DNA of 64,000 nucleotides from Corynebacterium jeddahense (GCF_028609865.1 NZ_CP063194.1:496001-560000); one strand, 5' to 3'; shown: positions 23,294 through 32,313, numbered from the stretch's first letter. The notes: generated by a model not told the origin, from the letters alone. Translations and numbers: made by a program.

Positions 23294-25282
23294 ATGTCTC
23301 TTCTGAAATCAGGCCTATTAGCCGTGGGGATATTCGCCACGGCTATTCTGGCCACTACCGTGGCTTTCCTCGGCGCGAGTCTCTACTCAACGATCGATGG
23401 TCACCTGGGTGAGTACGGGGTACAGGTGGAATCAGATCGCACCGCTTCGGAGCGCGCGAGTTTCTATTCCGAGCTGGCCGACTTTGCGCGAAGTAATGAC
23501 TTCGATATCGCGATTAACTACTCGTCGCTCGCTGTCTCTGGTGGTGAGCAGCGAGTCTACTCATCCTCGCTTCCGCCTGACGGCGGTCGGATGGAACGGC
23601 CGCGCTTTGAACGCGGGGAAGTTGACATATTTTATCCGCTGGAAGACTTTCCATACCCTGATCCGAGGCAACCTCTCCATATCAAAGGGTCTGCGACGGA
23701 CGAGCAGCACTTGCTGCGGTGGTTAGCCGAACAGGGGCTCGACGGGGTGCCTCTTACCCGTTACTTCTCCGAAATCTTTGCATCTTCGACAATTCCCATT
23801 CTGCTGATCTTATCTGTGCTCCTGTGTCTGGTACTAGGCGCGGGCCATGTCCTTGCCCGCTCGCGGGAGGTCGGTGTTCATCGACTACTAGGGCTCAGCG
23901 TCGCAGAAACGACCTGTATTGAAATTCAGCGCCAAAGATTCGCGCTTACGATCGCCTACCTCGGAGTCCCACTGCTTGTTGCTGGCCTTCTTTACGCCTA
24001 CAACGGGTGGGCGGAGAGCTGGGTATTTTGGAGAATTTATTTCACGATCAGCGTGATTCTGTCAGTGTGTTTGCTCGTTGGTTACCTGGGTGGGCAGTTT
24101 CTGGTTCGCAGGACATCGATACCTCAATCCATCAAGGGCAAGATCCACGCGCGGCCAATTCTCTATTCCCTGACCGTCGTCCGCGGCGTGACCCTGGTTG
24201 CTGCGCTCAGCGTGGTTGCAACCCTGGTCGGGTTTACGGCGGAACTTGAGGCGCGTCACCGCTTGCAGGGGGCGTGGGATATGCACCGTGGGCCGCAAGA
24301 GTTGGCGCTAAACGTCAACACCGCCTTCGAAGATTGGTCAGATACAGAGACTGCAGTGCCGTTCCGGGTTGCTGACGAGGCGGGAGACGTACTCCTCGTT
24401 GATCCTTATTGGATTACATGGCCCGTGGAATTAGAGGCACCAGTTCTATTGGTGAACCAGGAATTCGCGCTACAGGCGGGAATGTCGATGTTGGAAGGTG
24501 CTGTTGTGACGGTCTGCTCACCGGGGGAGTTGTCTGTGCACTCGAGAAACGTGATCGAGGAATCGCTCGAGTTCGAGGCTGGCTACACCAATGAACCAGC
24601 ACCCGAGATAGAGTGGCGCGAAAGCTGTAGCTTGGGCTCGGTATTCACTTACGATGTTGAGTACCGTCCGCAAGTAGAGAACCCGATTCTCGTCATCCTT
24701 CCGCGTGGCCTCGCTCCGTTGGGGGACCACAACTTGATGTCAAAGGTAGCCCAGCAAGTCCTTCTCACTGCCTCCCCTGATGTGCCTTCGAAAATGTTGA
24801 AGGGTGCCACCGGGAACACACTTGCTTTTTCTAGGCCGCGTGAAGACTCATGGCAGGCGAGCATTCGCACCGCCGAGCAGAATGTGGCTCTGTGGGGGCT
24901 AAATGGTTTTGCATCAGTCCTGCTTGTGACGGTCTTGGTCGGAGCCACTATCCTGACTTTTCGTCTTACTTACCGGCGCAAAATTCACGTTGCCTATGTT
25001 TGTGGGCGAAGCCCTTGGTGGGTTGCAAAAGAAGCAGTAGCTTTCGAAGTTGCATTTTTCCTAGCCATGATTGGCTGGCTGCTCTATAAGGTTCGCGATC
25101 ATTGGATTCAAGCCGAGAGCCGCGTACCGTCAACTTGGAGTATCGGGTTTGAAAATCAATGGACACCATCCACCATTTTCGCAGTAGTAGGTTTCGGCGC
25201 AGTATGGTTCGTGGTTTCTGTGGGGTTGATGCACAAAGCTGCGTCGCAGTGGGATGCTAGAGGAGATGCGGAACCGCAATGA
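23294..25282 (+). CDS. Bacteriocin-associated integral membrane protein (permease/immunity)
   Basis: A 662-residue membrane protein with an N-terminal helix (about residues 8-30), a large outside domain, membrane segments near 150-180, 210-270 and 300-320, a second outside domain, and C-terminal segments near 530-560, 580-600 and 630-655. This is the layout of the large membrane protein that accompanies lactococcin 972-like peptides (seven-transmembrane bacteriocin immunity/ABC permease type, MacB/FtsX-like). It likely works with the downstream ATPase for self-protection and/or export. Base composition is lower in GC than the core genes. It overlaps the ATPase gene by four bases. Confidence 0.75.
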   Translation: MSLLKSGLLAVGIFATAILATTVAFLGASLYSTIDGHLGEYGVQVESDRTASERASFYSELADFARSNDFDIAINYSSLAVSGGEQRVYSSSLPPDGGRMERPRFERGEVDIFYPLEDFPYPDPRQPLHIKGSATDEQHLLRWLAEQGLDGVPLTRYFSEIFASSTIPILLILSVLLCLVLGAGHVLARSREVGVHRLLGLSVAETTCIEIQRQRFALTIAYLGVPLLVAGLLYAYNGWAESWVFWRIYFTISVILSVCLLVGYLGGQFLVRRTSIPQSIKGKIHARPILYSLTVVRGVTLVAALSVVATLVGFTAELEARHRLQGAWDMHRGPQELALNVNTAFEDWSDTETAVPFRVADEAGDVLLVDPYWITWPVELEAPVLLVNQEFALQAGMSMLEGAVVTVCSPGELSVHSRNVIEESLEFEAGYTNEPAPEIEWRESCSLGSVFTYDVEYRPQVENPILVILPRGLAPLGDHNLMSKVAQQVLLTASPDVPSKMLKGATGNTLAFSRPREDSWQASIRTAEQNVALWGLNGFASVLLVTVLVGATILTFRLTYRRKIHVAYVCGRSPWWVAKEAVAFEVAFFLAMIGWLLYKVRDHWIQAESRVPSTWSIGFENQWTPSTIFAVVGFGAVWFVVSVGLMHKAASQWDARGDAEPQ

Positions 25283-25893
25283 CAATTCAGGTAAACGAAG
25301 TATCCTGCGCATTTGGCGAGCGGACGATTTTGCAAGCTTTCACAGCCACGTTTAGGGCAGGTCGAATCACGGCGCTTACGGGGCCCTCCGGCAGCGGCAA
25401 AACAACCTTGCTCAATATGTTAGGTGGGCTGACTACGCCGGATTCGGGGACGATCGAGTTCGAGGGGCTCGACATTGCATCTATGAATTCGCGCGCACGT
25501 CGCAAATTTCGGCGAGCAAACGTCGGGTATCTGTTTCAGGACTACGGTTTGGTCTCCGATCTTTCTGTGATCGAGAACATCAAGATCGCTGTTCCCCGCG
25601 TCTCCCGCGAAACAATGGAGTCGGCGCTGAATGAAGTCGGACTTGGCGGATCCGAGAAGCGAACGGTGAGCGAACTTTCTGGTGGTGAGCAACAACGCAT
25701 CGCTTTGGCACGACTCATTCTCGCGCAGCCGAAAATAGTGTTAGCAGATGAGCCAACCGGAGCCCTCGATAAAGCAAATGCGCAACTCGTTCTTAAACAT
25801 CTACGCCATTTTGCTCAGGAAGGCGCAGTAGTCGTCGTAGCCACCCATTCTGCGTTTATTTCAAATAATTCAGATGAGGTAGTGGAGCTCTGA
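25279..25893 (+). CDS. ABC transporter ATP-binding protein of the bacteriocin operon
   Basis: A 204-residue stand-alone ATPase of the MacB/LolD type. Walker A is GPSGSGKTT (about residues 35-43), the Q-loop LFQDYGL, the signature LSGGEQQRIALARL, Walker B IVLADEPTGALD and the switch His in ATHSAF. Short single-domain ATPases like this accompany lactococcin 972-type precursors. Translation is coupled to the permease through an ATGA overlap. Confidence 0.88.
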   Translation: MTIQVNEVSCAFGERTILQAFTATFRAGRITALTGPSGSGKTTLLNMLGGLTTPDSGTIEFEGLDIASMNSRARRKFRRANVGYLFQDYGLVSDLSVIENIKIAVPRVSRETMESALNEVGLGGSEKRTVSELSGGEQQRIALARLILAQPKIVLADEPTGALDKANAQLVLKHLRHFAQEGAVVVVATHSAFISNNSDEVVEL

Positions 25894-25989
25894 TGTAGCG
25901 GAAACAAATAGCTGGGATCGAGCGTCACCCCTGTACTTGTCGGATGCGCAGTCGTTTGGTGACGCGTAGGCAGCACCTAGCGACTACGG

Positions 25990-26054
25990 GAGGGGTGGCG
26001 TTTGGGAATGGAAGGCGAGACTGGGCTGATCAACGTGGTTGTCTCGGTCGGGCA
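25990..26054 (+). pseudogene. Second scrap of a dnaE2-like OB fold
   Basis: After a two-base deletion is allowed, the DNA follows the dnaE2 3' region and encodes GVAF plus GMEGETGLINVVVSVG, matching GVTFLGMEDETGLVNVVISVG. Recognisable similarity fades after the SVG and the truncated IS256-type element begins at about 26172. The intervening ~115 bases remain open but match nothing I know. Confidence 0.6.
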
Positions 26055-26171
26055 CAGCGTTTCCCAGCCGGCTAACGCCGGTGGCGAGACCTTCCTCGTA
26101 CTCAAGACGATCCAGGTCACCATGAACGGTCTCGTCATCGCCCTGCGCAACGCAGGGGAGGTTGTCTGCTC

Positions 26172-27148
26172 ACCGGCTCACAGAACTCGACGACATGATC
26201 GTCTCGCTCTACGCCGGTGGGATGACCGTGCGCGATATTCAGCACCATTTAGCGACCACCCTTGGGGTGGATATGAGCCCGGATACGATCAGCACCATTA
26301 CCGATGCGGTCTTGGAAGAGGTCATGATCTGGCAGAACCGTCAGCTCGACGAGTTTTACCCGGTGATCTTCCTCGACGCACTCCGAGTCAAGATCCGTGA
26401 TGGCCACCGCGTGGTCAACAAGGCCTGATATATGGCTGTCGGTGTGGACATCGACGGCATCAAGCACATCCTGGGATTGTGGATCGCGGAAAATGAAGGT
26501 GCTGCATTCTGGGCATCGGTGTGCGCGGATCTGGCCAACCGTGGCGTCCAGGACGTGTTCATTGTCTGCTGCGACGGGCTCAAAGGCCTGCCAGAAGCCG
26601 TGGAGGCAACCTGGCCGAATTCGATGGTGCAGACCTGTATTGTGCACCTGATTCGGGCTGCGAACCGGTGGGTGTCGTATCAGGACCGCAAATCTGTCTC
26701 CCGTGCGCTGCGTGAGGTCTACACGGCCGCCAACGAAGACACCGCGCGAGCCAGCCTGGTTGCTTTCGAGGCCAGTGAACTAGGCCGTAAATACCCGCAG
26801 TCGGTCAAAGTTTGGCGTGATGCGTGGGAGCGGTTCGTGCCGTTTCTGCAGTTCCCGCCGGCGGCACGCCGGGCGCTCTACACCACCAATTCAATCGAGT
26901 CGCTCAATGCTGAATTGCGTAAAGCTACCCGTAACCGGGGCCAATTCCCGAACGATACTGCGGCGCTGAAAACGCTGTGGCTGATGATCTGCAACATCGA
27001 AGACAAGCGCGCCGCCCAGCGCGCGAGGAAAGCGAAGCGCGACATTGAATGCAACGGCTATATTGAAGGAGCGAAAGCCACCGGGTGGAAACAAGCCATC
27101 AACCAACTAGCCGTGGCTTACCCCGACCGATTAGCGGACTACTTGTAA
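26172..27148 (+). pseudogene. Truncated IS256-family transposase with nonsense mutation
   Basis: Starts inside the coding sequence at RLTELDDMIVSLYAGGMTVRD and carries the catalytic-domain blocks (FLDALRVKIRDGHR, VCCDGLKGLPEA, TTNSIESLNAELRKATRNRG). A TGA at 26426-26428 replaces the TGC Cys codon of the complete copy (HRVVNKACYMAV), splitting the frame. A few further substitutions separate the copies. Not functional. Confidence 0.9.
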
Positions 27149-27183
27149 ACCAAGCCCCCGCACACAAATAATCGGACACTCTC
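26172..27183 (+). mobile_element. 5'-truncated IS256-family insertion sequence
   Basis: Corresponds to the last ~1.0 kb of the complete element at 27782-29222, in inverted orientation to it. The right end is intact (CGGACACTCTC at 27173-27183 matches the other copy's terminal repeat); the left terminal repeat and about 135 codons are missing. No target duplication is recognisable, as expected after deletion. Confidence 0.88.
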
Positions 27184-27459
27184 AGCAATTGGATCTGGCA
27201 CTAAAACTCTCCAACCCAAAGAAAACTGGCACAATCCTACAGATCCAGGGGGGTCGACGACCGACTGAGGCGACTGCAGACTAGCATACGGCCCCAATAC
27301 CAAGCAAAACTCACACCACAACTCCATTTTGCGGGAGGCTACCTAATGGATAAGTCAAACTTCTCAAATGTGAAACTCTCTGAAGAGTTCTTTCATATTT
27401 CTTTCACTCCCACCAATTGGCTTACGGACCCCTGGAAGTGCATCGAAGCGACTGAGAGA

Positions 27460-27469
27460 CCCGACCCGA
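27460..27469 (+). repeat. 5 bp tandem duplication causing a frameshift
   Basis: CCCGA occurs twice in a row. With one copy removed the frame reads ERPDSAVLETFDTEKF continuously; with both, the frame from the ATG at 27346 leaves the homologous sequence. Confidence 0.6.
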
Positions 27470-27781
27470 CTCGGCCGTGCTCGAAACATTCGACACTGAG
27501 AAATTCAAGGAGAACTACTCCCGAAAGGCAGCTGTCCTTTCGGATGTAAGAAGCAGTCTTTCAGGAAATATTGTCGACGACATCATTATTATCATGGAGC
27601 ACGAAAGGTTTCTAAAAGGACCGAAAGGCAACCTTCTCCATGATGGAGTGACGAACCGTGCCAAAATCGAAACTGCAGTAACCAACGGGGTCCCTATAGA
27701 AATTGTCATCCCTTCATTTGCGGGTCGCCCACATAATCCTGCAGCTCATAAGCGAGTAGCTCCCGACTTAGGTGAAATGTA

Positions 27782-29222
27782 GAGAGTGTCCGATTCTTTG
27801 TGCGCGGGGGTTTGGTTTACAAGTAGTCCGCGAATCGGTCGGGGTAAGCCACGGCTAGTTGGTTGATGGCTTGTTTCCACCCGGTGGCTTTCGCTCCTTC
27901 AATATAGCCGTTGCATTCAATCTCGCGCTTCGCTTTCCTCGCTCGCTGGGCGGCGCGCTTGTCTTCGATGTTGCAGATCATCAGCCACAGCGTTTTCAGC
28001 GCCGCAGTATCGTTCGGGAATTGGCCCCGGTTACGGGTAGCTTTACGCAATTCAGCATTGAGCGACTCGATCGAATTCGTGGTGTAGAGCACCCGTCGTG
28101 CCGCCGGCGGGAACTGCAGAAACGGCACGAACCGCTCCCACGCATCACGCCAAACTTTGACCGACTGCGGGTATTTCCGGCCGAGTTCACTGGTCTCGAA
28201 CGCATCCAGGCTGGCACGTGCGGTGTCTTCGTTGGCGGCCGTGTAGACCTCACGCAGCGCACGGGAAACTCCCTTGCGGTCCTGATACGACACCCACCGG
28301 TTCGCAGCCCGAATCAGGTGCACAATGCAGGTCTGCACCATCGAATTCGGCCAGGTTGCCTCGACAGCTTCCGGCAAGCCTTTGAGTCCGTCGCAGCACA
28401 CGATGAACACGTCCTGGACACCGCGGTTGGCCAGATCCGCGCACACCGATGCCCAGAATGCAGCGCCTTCATTGTCCGCGATCCACAATCCCAGGATGTG
28501 CTTGATGCCGTCCATGTCGACACCAACCGCCATGTAGCAAGCCTTGTTGACCACGCGGTGGCCATCACGGATCTTCACGCGCAGCGCGTCGAGGAAGATC
28601 ACCGGGTAAAACTCATCGAGCTGACGGTTCTGCCAGATCATGACCTCTTCCAAGACCGCATCGGTAATGGTGCTGATCGTATCCGGGCTCATATCCACCC
28701 CAAGGGTGGTCGCTAAATGGTGCTGAATATCGCGCACGGTCATCCCGCCGGCGTACAGCGAGACGATCATGTCGTCGAGCTCTGTGAGTCGGCGTGCACC
28801 TTTCGGCACCATCCGGGGAGTAAACGTGCCGGCACGATCCCTGGGCACAGTCACTTCCACCGGGCCGTAGCCAGAATCGACGGTCTTGGTGTACGACCCG
28901 TTGCGGTGATTGCTGCCCCGCCCGGTTTCCACCTGGGCTTTCGCCTTGCGGTCGGAATGGCCGTAACCCAAATGCGCATCCATCTCCGCCTGCAAACCAG
29001 CGTTGATCGATGCCTGCAGCAAGCCTTTGACCAGCTCGCTTGCATCATCAGCCGAGGTCGACAGTTCACTGATCAAACTGGCGAGCTCAGGATTTTCCAT
29101 CAGCTTCTCGCTGATCTCGTTGACCCTCGCCGGGTCATGGTTCTTCTTCGGTGACACCGTAGTCATTATCGGTGAAACTCCTTCTCAATCAGAGCCTCAC
29201 ACACAAACTTCCTGACACCCTC
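27782..29222 (-). mobile_element. Complete IS256-family insertion sequence (1441 bp)
   Basis: Bounded by imperfect terminal inverted repeats (GAGAGTGTCCGATTCTTTGTG at the left, GAGGGTGTCAGGAAGTTTGTG inverted at the right). It is flanked by a perfect 8 bp target duplication, GAAATGTA, at 27774-27781 and 29223-29230. It encodes one transposase. It sits inside the Dit1/PvcA-type gene. Confidence 0.95.
27817..29166 (-). CDS. IS256-family transposase
   Basis: A 449-residue mutator-type transposase. The N-terminal region holds the DNA-binding part (ASINAGLQAEMDAHLGYGHSDRKA, GNYRNG-like GSNHRNGSYTKTV). The catalytic core has Asp in FLDALRVKIRD, Asp in VCCDGLKGLP and Glu in TTNSIESLNAELRK, the DDE set of the family. 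The ATG at 29166 is preceded by AAGGAG. Intact and probably active, in agreement with the perfect target duplication. Confidence 0.95.
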   Translation of the reverse strand: MTTVSPKKNHDPARVNEISEKLMENPELASLISELSTSADDASELVKGLLQASINAGLQAEMDAHLGYGHSDRKAKAQVETGRGSNHRNGSYTKTVDSGYGPVEVTVPRDRAGTFTPRMVPKGARRLTELDDMIVSLYAGGMTVRDIQHHLATTLGVDMSPDTISTITDAVLEEVMIWQNRQLDEFYPVIFLDALRVKIRDGHRVVNKACYMAVGVDMDGIKHILGLWIADNEGAAFWASVCADLANRGVQDVFIVCCDGLKGLPEAVEATWPNSMVQTCIVHLIRAANRWVSYQDRKGVSRALREVYTAANEDTARASLDAFETSELGRKYPQSVKVWRDAWERFVPFLQFPPAARRVLYTTNSIESLNAELRKATRNRGQFPNDTAALKTLWLMICNIEDKRAAQRARKAKREIECNGYIEGAKATGWKQAINQLAVAYPDRFADYL

Positions 29223-29980
29223 GAAATGTATGCTCTTCTCTATCTCTTAGATATTTCAGATGCCGTGAGAGAAGTGTATCCACCAGGACTACTGTTTACA
29301 CTCATTCTTGACGGAACAATTTATCGACCTTTCTACGGGTACGCCCACAATGAAGCTGTCCCCTACGAGGAGAACCTAAACCGGCAGATTTCAGCACTTG
29401 AAGCAGAAAATTCTCTGCGAACTACCGATATGTGGCCCATCTACCAAGAACGAAAGAATGAAGCCGCTGCGATCGAAGTAGAAGTAAGAGAGCTCGTTTC
29501 GAGTCAGTGGAATGATCACGACCTTCCCGCCAGGCAAGATCTAATTGCCGCCCTTCGCCAGGGGGTTGAAACCACTCCCATAACTGTAGCTCTGATTGAG
29601 ATGTACAAGAGTGGGTCTTACAAGAATGTTGACCTAGATAGTTTCTTCATTCGCGCAGAAAAGGCCCTTCTCAAGAGAGCAGAGCACGCCGCGTTCGAAT
29701 ACACCGTGCTTCTGACCATTATGCGTAGACTCGACCTGGTAATGACCGCATTCCCAGATGCTATCCGTGGAACAGTGCACCCTAAGCCAGATCAGTACTC
29801 TCCCATTATGCGCGATGCCAAAACTGTGATTTCCCCTTGGCATGGCACAGCGATCGTCCGTCTAGATGGCTCCATCGTAACGGAGTATGAGGCTATTGTT
29901 TTTCAAGAGCCAGAGCGCTATAAAGCATGGTTTGTAAGGGGAGATGAAGCCCCCTTCTACTATGAAGAAATCAAACTGCC

Positions 29981-31210
29981 TTGATCAAACTTCCGAAAAG
30001 TTCGACGAAAAGCACCCTTGGGTTAATCTGGCCGATAGTTGCCACCCAAATCTGCGTATCCGCCGCGGTGGGACTAAATCTTACTATCGCCGCACTTGCA
30101 GCCGTTGAGGTTACAGGCAAGGAATCATTAGGGGGACTAGCCCAGACAAGCACCATCTTAGGTGCCACATTTATTACCATAACGGCAACGAGAATCAGCA
30201 TCCTCAAGGATAGGCTGTTTGCACTACGATGCACTATTGGTGTGGCTGCACTGGGATCTCTCGTTGCACACTTTGCCATCTCTACTAAAGGCTCCAGCGG
30301 ATGGCTTCTCTTCGTTGGACTATTTCTCCTTGGCGGTGGCACGGTAAGCGCACTTATTTCTCGCTTTACAGCCACTGAGAAAATCGGGCAAAATCAACAG
30401 GCCGCATCTGCAGTTGGCATAGTACTTTTTGGCTCCGCGATAGGCTCTGTAATAGGTCCAAATATATATGGCCTCATCTCTCTAAACGTCGAATCACCGA
30501 TGGAATGGGCATTCGTCGGGTCTGCTCTAACCTTCATTGTTGGACTGCTGGCCCTATCTTTTGAGAGGCGTCAAAGCTACACATCGGGGACCCCACGCTC
30601 GACTGCCTCTTTAGAATCAGGACGTCTCATATGGAAGCAATCCTATGTTTTTATATTCGCCACCGGCATCATTGCCCATGCATCAATGATTAGCCTGATG
30701 ACAATGGCACCCATTTACACTGATAGAGTTTTTGGTCCGTCTAAATCTGGAATCGTGATGACAGCTCACCTACTCGGCATGTATGCCATCGGACCTTTTG
30801 TGAGTTCTAGCCTTAATCGGTTCGGACTCATTAAGACGATTTCGTGGGGAGCAACCGCCTTTCTAATCTCGATTTTTCTCTTAGTTTTTCTGCATAGCTC
30901 TTTTATCCTGTTTACTGTGGGTCTCTTTGGAATCGGAGTGTTTTGGTCGGTAGGTATGATAATCTCCTCCACCCTTGCCTCTAAGATTGATGACACGGAC
31001 CAGCGCATGGCGCTCCAGGGCAGACTGGATCTGACCATAAATATTGCAGCGGGCGTAAGCTCTACCCTGTCTGGCATCTTAGTGACCATGATCGGATATC
31101 CACTGCTTGCGGGGCTAGTCTTCGCTTTTGCATTCCTTGCTTTCGTTTCCGTATTTTCACTGAAACCGCCTCAGATCGAAAGGGCAGATACACCACTAAC
31201 TAGGACTTGA
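29981..31210 (+). CDS. MFS transporter (drug/metabolite efflux type)
   Basis: A 409-residue protein with about twelve hydrophobic helices in two halves and a loop near residues 190-215. Charged motifs are weak, but SRFTATEKIGQNQQAASAVGIVLFGSAIGSVIGPN in the first half suits the major facilitator superfamily. The TTG at 29981 overlaps the TGA of the isocyanide-synthase-like gene, indicating one operon; an ordinary role would be export of that pathway's product. Base composition is clearly lower in GC than the core genome. It remains open even though its partner is destroyed. Confidence 0.78.
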   Translation: MIKLPKSSTKSTLGLIWPIVATQICVSAAVGLNLTIAALAAVEVTGKESLGGLAQTSTILGATFITITATRISILKDRLFALRCTIGVAALGSLVAHFAISTKGSSGWLLFVGLFLLGGGTVSALISRFTATEKIGQNQQAASAVGIVLFGSAIGSVIGPNIYGLISLNVESPMEWAFVGSALTFIVGLLALSFERRQSYTSGTPRSTASLESGRLIWKQSYVFIFATGIIAHASMISLMTMAPIYTDRVFGPSKSGIVMTAHLLGMYAIGPFVSSSLNRFGLIKTISWGATAFLISIFLLVFLHSSFILFTVGLFGIGVFWSVGMIISSTLASKIDDTDQRMALQGRLDLTINIAAGVSSTLSGILVTMIGYPLLAGLVFAFAFLAFVSVFSLKPPQIERADTPLTRT

Positions 31211-31230
31211 CCCGTGCAGCAGGACAGCGC

Positions 31231-31734
31231 ATGACCGACGCTGCGATCATCGACGCCTACGAACAGGCCTACAACACCGCACAACGCTTCGGAGCTGATG
31301 GGCGTGACGACGAAATGCCGCCGATGCGCGACCGCCAAACAATGGCCCGCCGCGTGCGCGGCTACGTCACGCAGTCCAAGAGCGGCTCATACACAAGTAC
31401 ATCCGCCCCGGGACGCGCGACAAGCTCAGAACGCAAAGCCCTCGCCACAATGGGCCGCAAAGGCGGAAAGAAAGCCGCAGAACGATGGACAACCGATCCA
31501 AACGGGGAATACGCCCAAGCCCAGCGTGCCACGATGAAGAAGACCCACCGAAAAAAGAAAGTCCAGGGAACGAGTAACCGCCAGAAGGTTGGCCAATTCG
31601 TAAACGAGTATTGGATCGAGACTGGACGCTTGCCAACGTGGAGAGAGATTCAGACGGAGACAGGGTTCTCCCGGGCTACGGTCGCGCGACACGTTGCCGC
31701 ACTCAAGGAAGCAGACGAGTGGCCTGATCTGTAG
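31231..31734 (+). pseudogene. C-terminal remnant of a corynebacterial plasmid RepA
   Basis: About 167 residues with DAYEQAYNTAQRFGADGRDDEMPPMRDRQTMARRVRGYV, then RKALATMGRKGGKKAAERW and a basic KKTHRKKKVQG, ending in a helix-turn-helix (LPTWREIQTETGFSRATVARHVAALKEA). From memory this is the C-terminal third of replication initiator proteins of the corynebacterial theta/rolling-circle plasmid families; the catalytic N-terminus is missing. The frame stays open upstream to 31207, overlapping the MFS stop. It could also be a chromosomal DNA-binding protein. Composition is higher in GC than the MFS gene beside it. Confidence 0.55.
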
Positions 31735-31920
31735 GGGTCTCACACCGTAAGCAATATACGGTTCCCCTGCCGTGAGGCAGTGGGTGGAGAAGAACTTGCT
31801 TTAAAGAAGTTTTGGGTAGCGAAAGACCCGGGGAGCTATAGGGGGAGTGCTCAACCCAGGCCCTCTAGGGTAGGTATTTTTGGAGAGGATCTGAGGCGCT
31901 ATTCCATATCTGGCGCCAGC
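31735..31920. other. Non-coding stretch after the rep remnant
   Basis: Holds a small hairpin (CCGTA-AGCAATA-TACGG near 31747-31763), a stretch with TTTAAAGAAGTTTTGGG, and GC-rich runs. It may be the plasmid region that follows rep; no gene seen. Confidence 0.35.
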
Positions 31921-31932
31921 TAGGATGAGTCC

Positions 31933-32313
31933 GTGGTGACTAAACGCTCATATATGTCTCTGACTGAAGAGGTCTTCCTCTATGCGACAGACCACGATTT
32001 GGAATATGCTGCAGAGCAGGTCGTCAAGGCGATACGATCTAAAATCCCCTTAGTGGGTGAACCGACCGTAGAGTCTACCGCACTTGCGGTAGATGAATTT
32101 GATCTAGAACGTCAATGGATCGATGATTTCGGTACTCCCGTAAATCCAGAAGTGCTAAACCTAAATAGAGTCAAGATCTCTTTTATGGCCGCATCTACCC
32201 ACGAAGAAATCGAGCACATTGGTGAAGCCATCTACTCTACGATTAGGGAACTTAGTCGTAGAAGGAAAATAGCCTACTTCAGTATGCTGAGTGAGTGCTC
32301 TAACGGGGAGTGA
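31933..32313 (+). CDS. Hypothetical protein, 126 residues
   Basis: I do not recognise this soluble, acidic protein. Its N-terminus (SLTEEVFLYATDHDLEYAAEQVVKAI) and C-terminus (STHEEIEHIGEAIYSTIRELSRRRKIAYF) are predicted helical. The GTG start at 31933 is supported by TAGGAT (31921-31926), a -10-like hexamer ending six bases upstream, as in other leaderless genes of the window. AT-rich codon use fits the island rather than the core genome. Confidence 0.5.
   Translation: MVTKRSYMSLTEEVFLYATDHDLEYAAEQVVKAIRSKIPLVGEPTVESTALAVDEFDLERQWIDDFGTPVNPEVLNLNRVKISFMAASTHEEIEHIGEAIYSTIRELSRRRKIAYFSMLSECSNGE

Larger units (their letters stand above)
27346..29984 (+). pseudogene. Dit1/PvcA-type isocyanide synthase gene, interrupted by IS256-family element
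   Basis: Removing the element (27782-29222) and one 8 bp target copy, plus one unit of a CCCGA tandem duplication (27460-27469), restores a single frame of about 394 codons from the ATG at 27346 (preceded by GGGAGG) to the TGA at 29982-29984. The product carries Dit1/PvcA family marks: VPIEIVIPSFAGRPHNP, then PDLGEMYALLYLL, EVYPPGLLFTLILDGTIY and a following Tyr-containing helix. Family members convert the amino group of Tyr or Trp to an isonitrile, or make related formyl/isocyano products. It overlaps the downstream MFS gene, a likely exporter. No Fe/2OG oxygenase partner is visible. Broken by two independent lesions. Confidence 0.72.

Noticed and set aside
29981-31210. MFS gene as an antibiotic resistance determinant
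   Set aside because: No specific resistance family is recognisable. Its overlap with the isocyanide-synthase-like gene points to export of that product instead.
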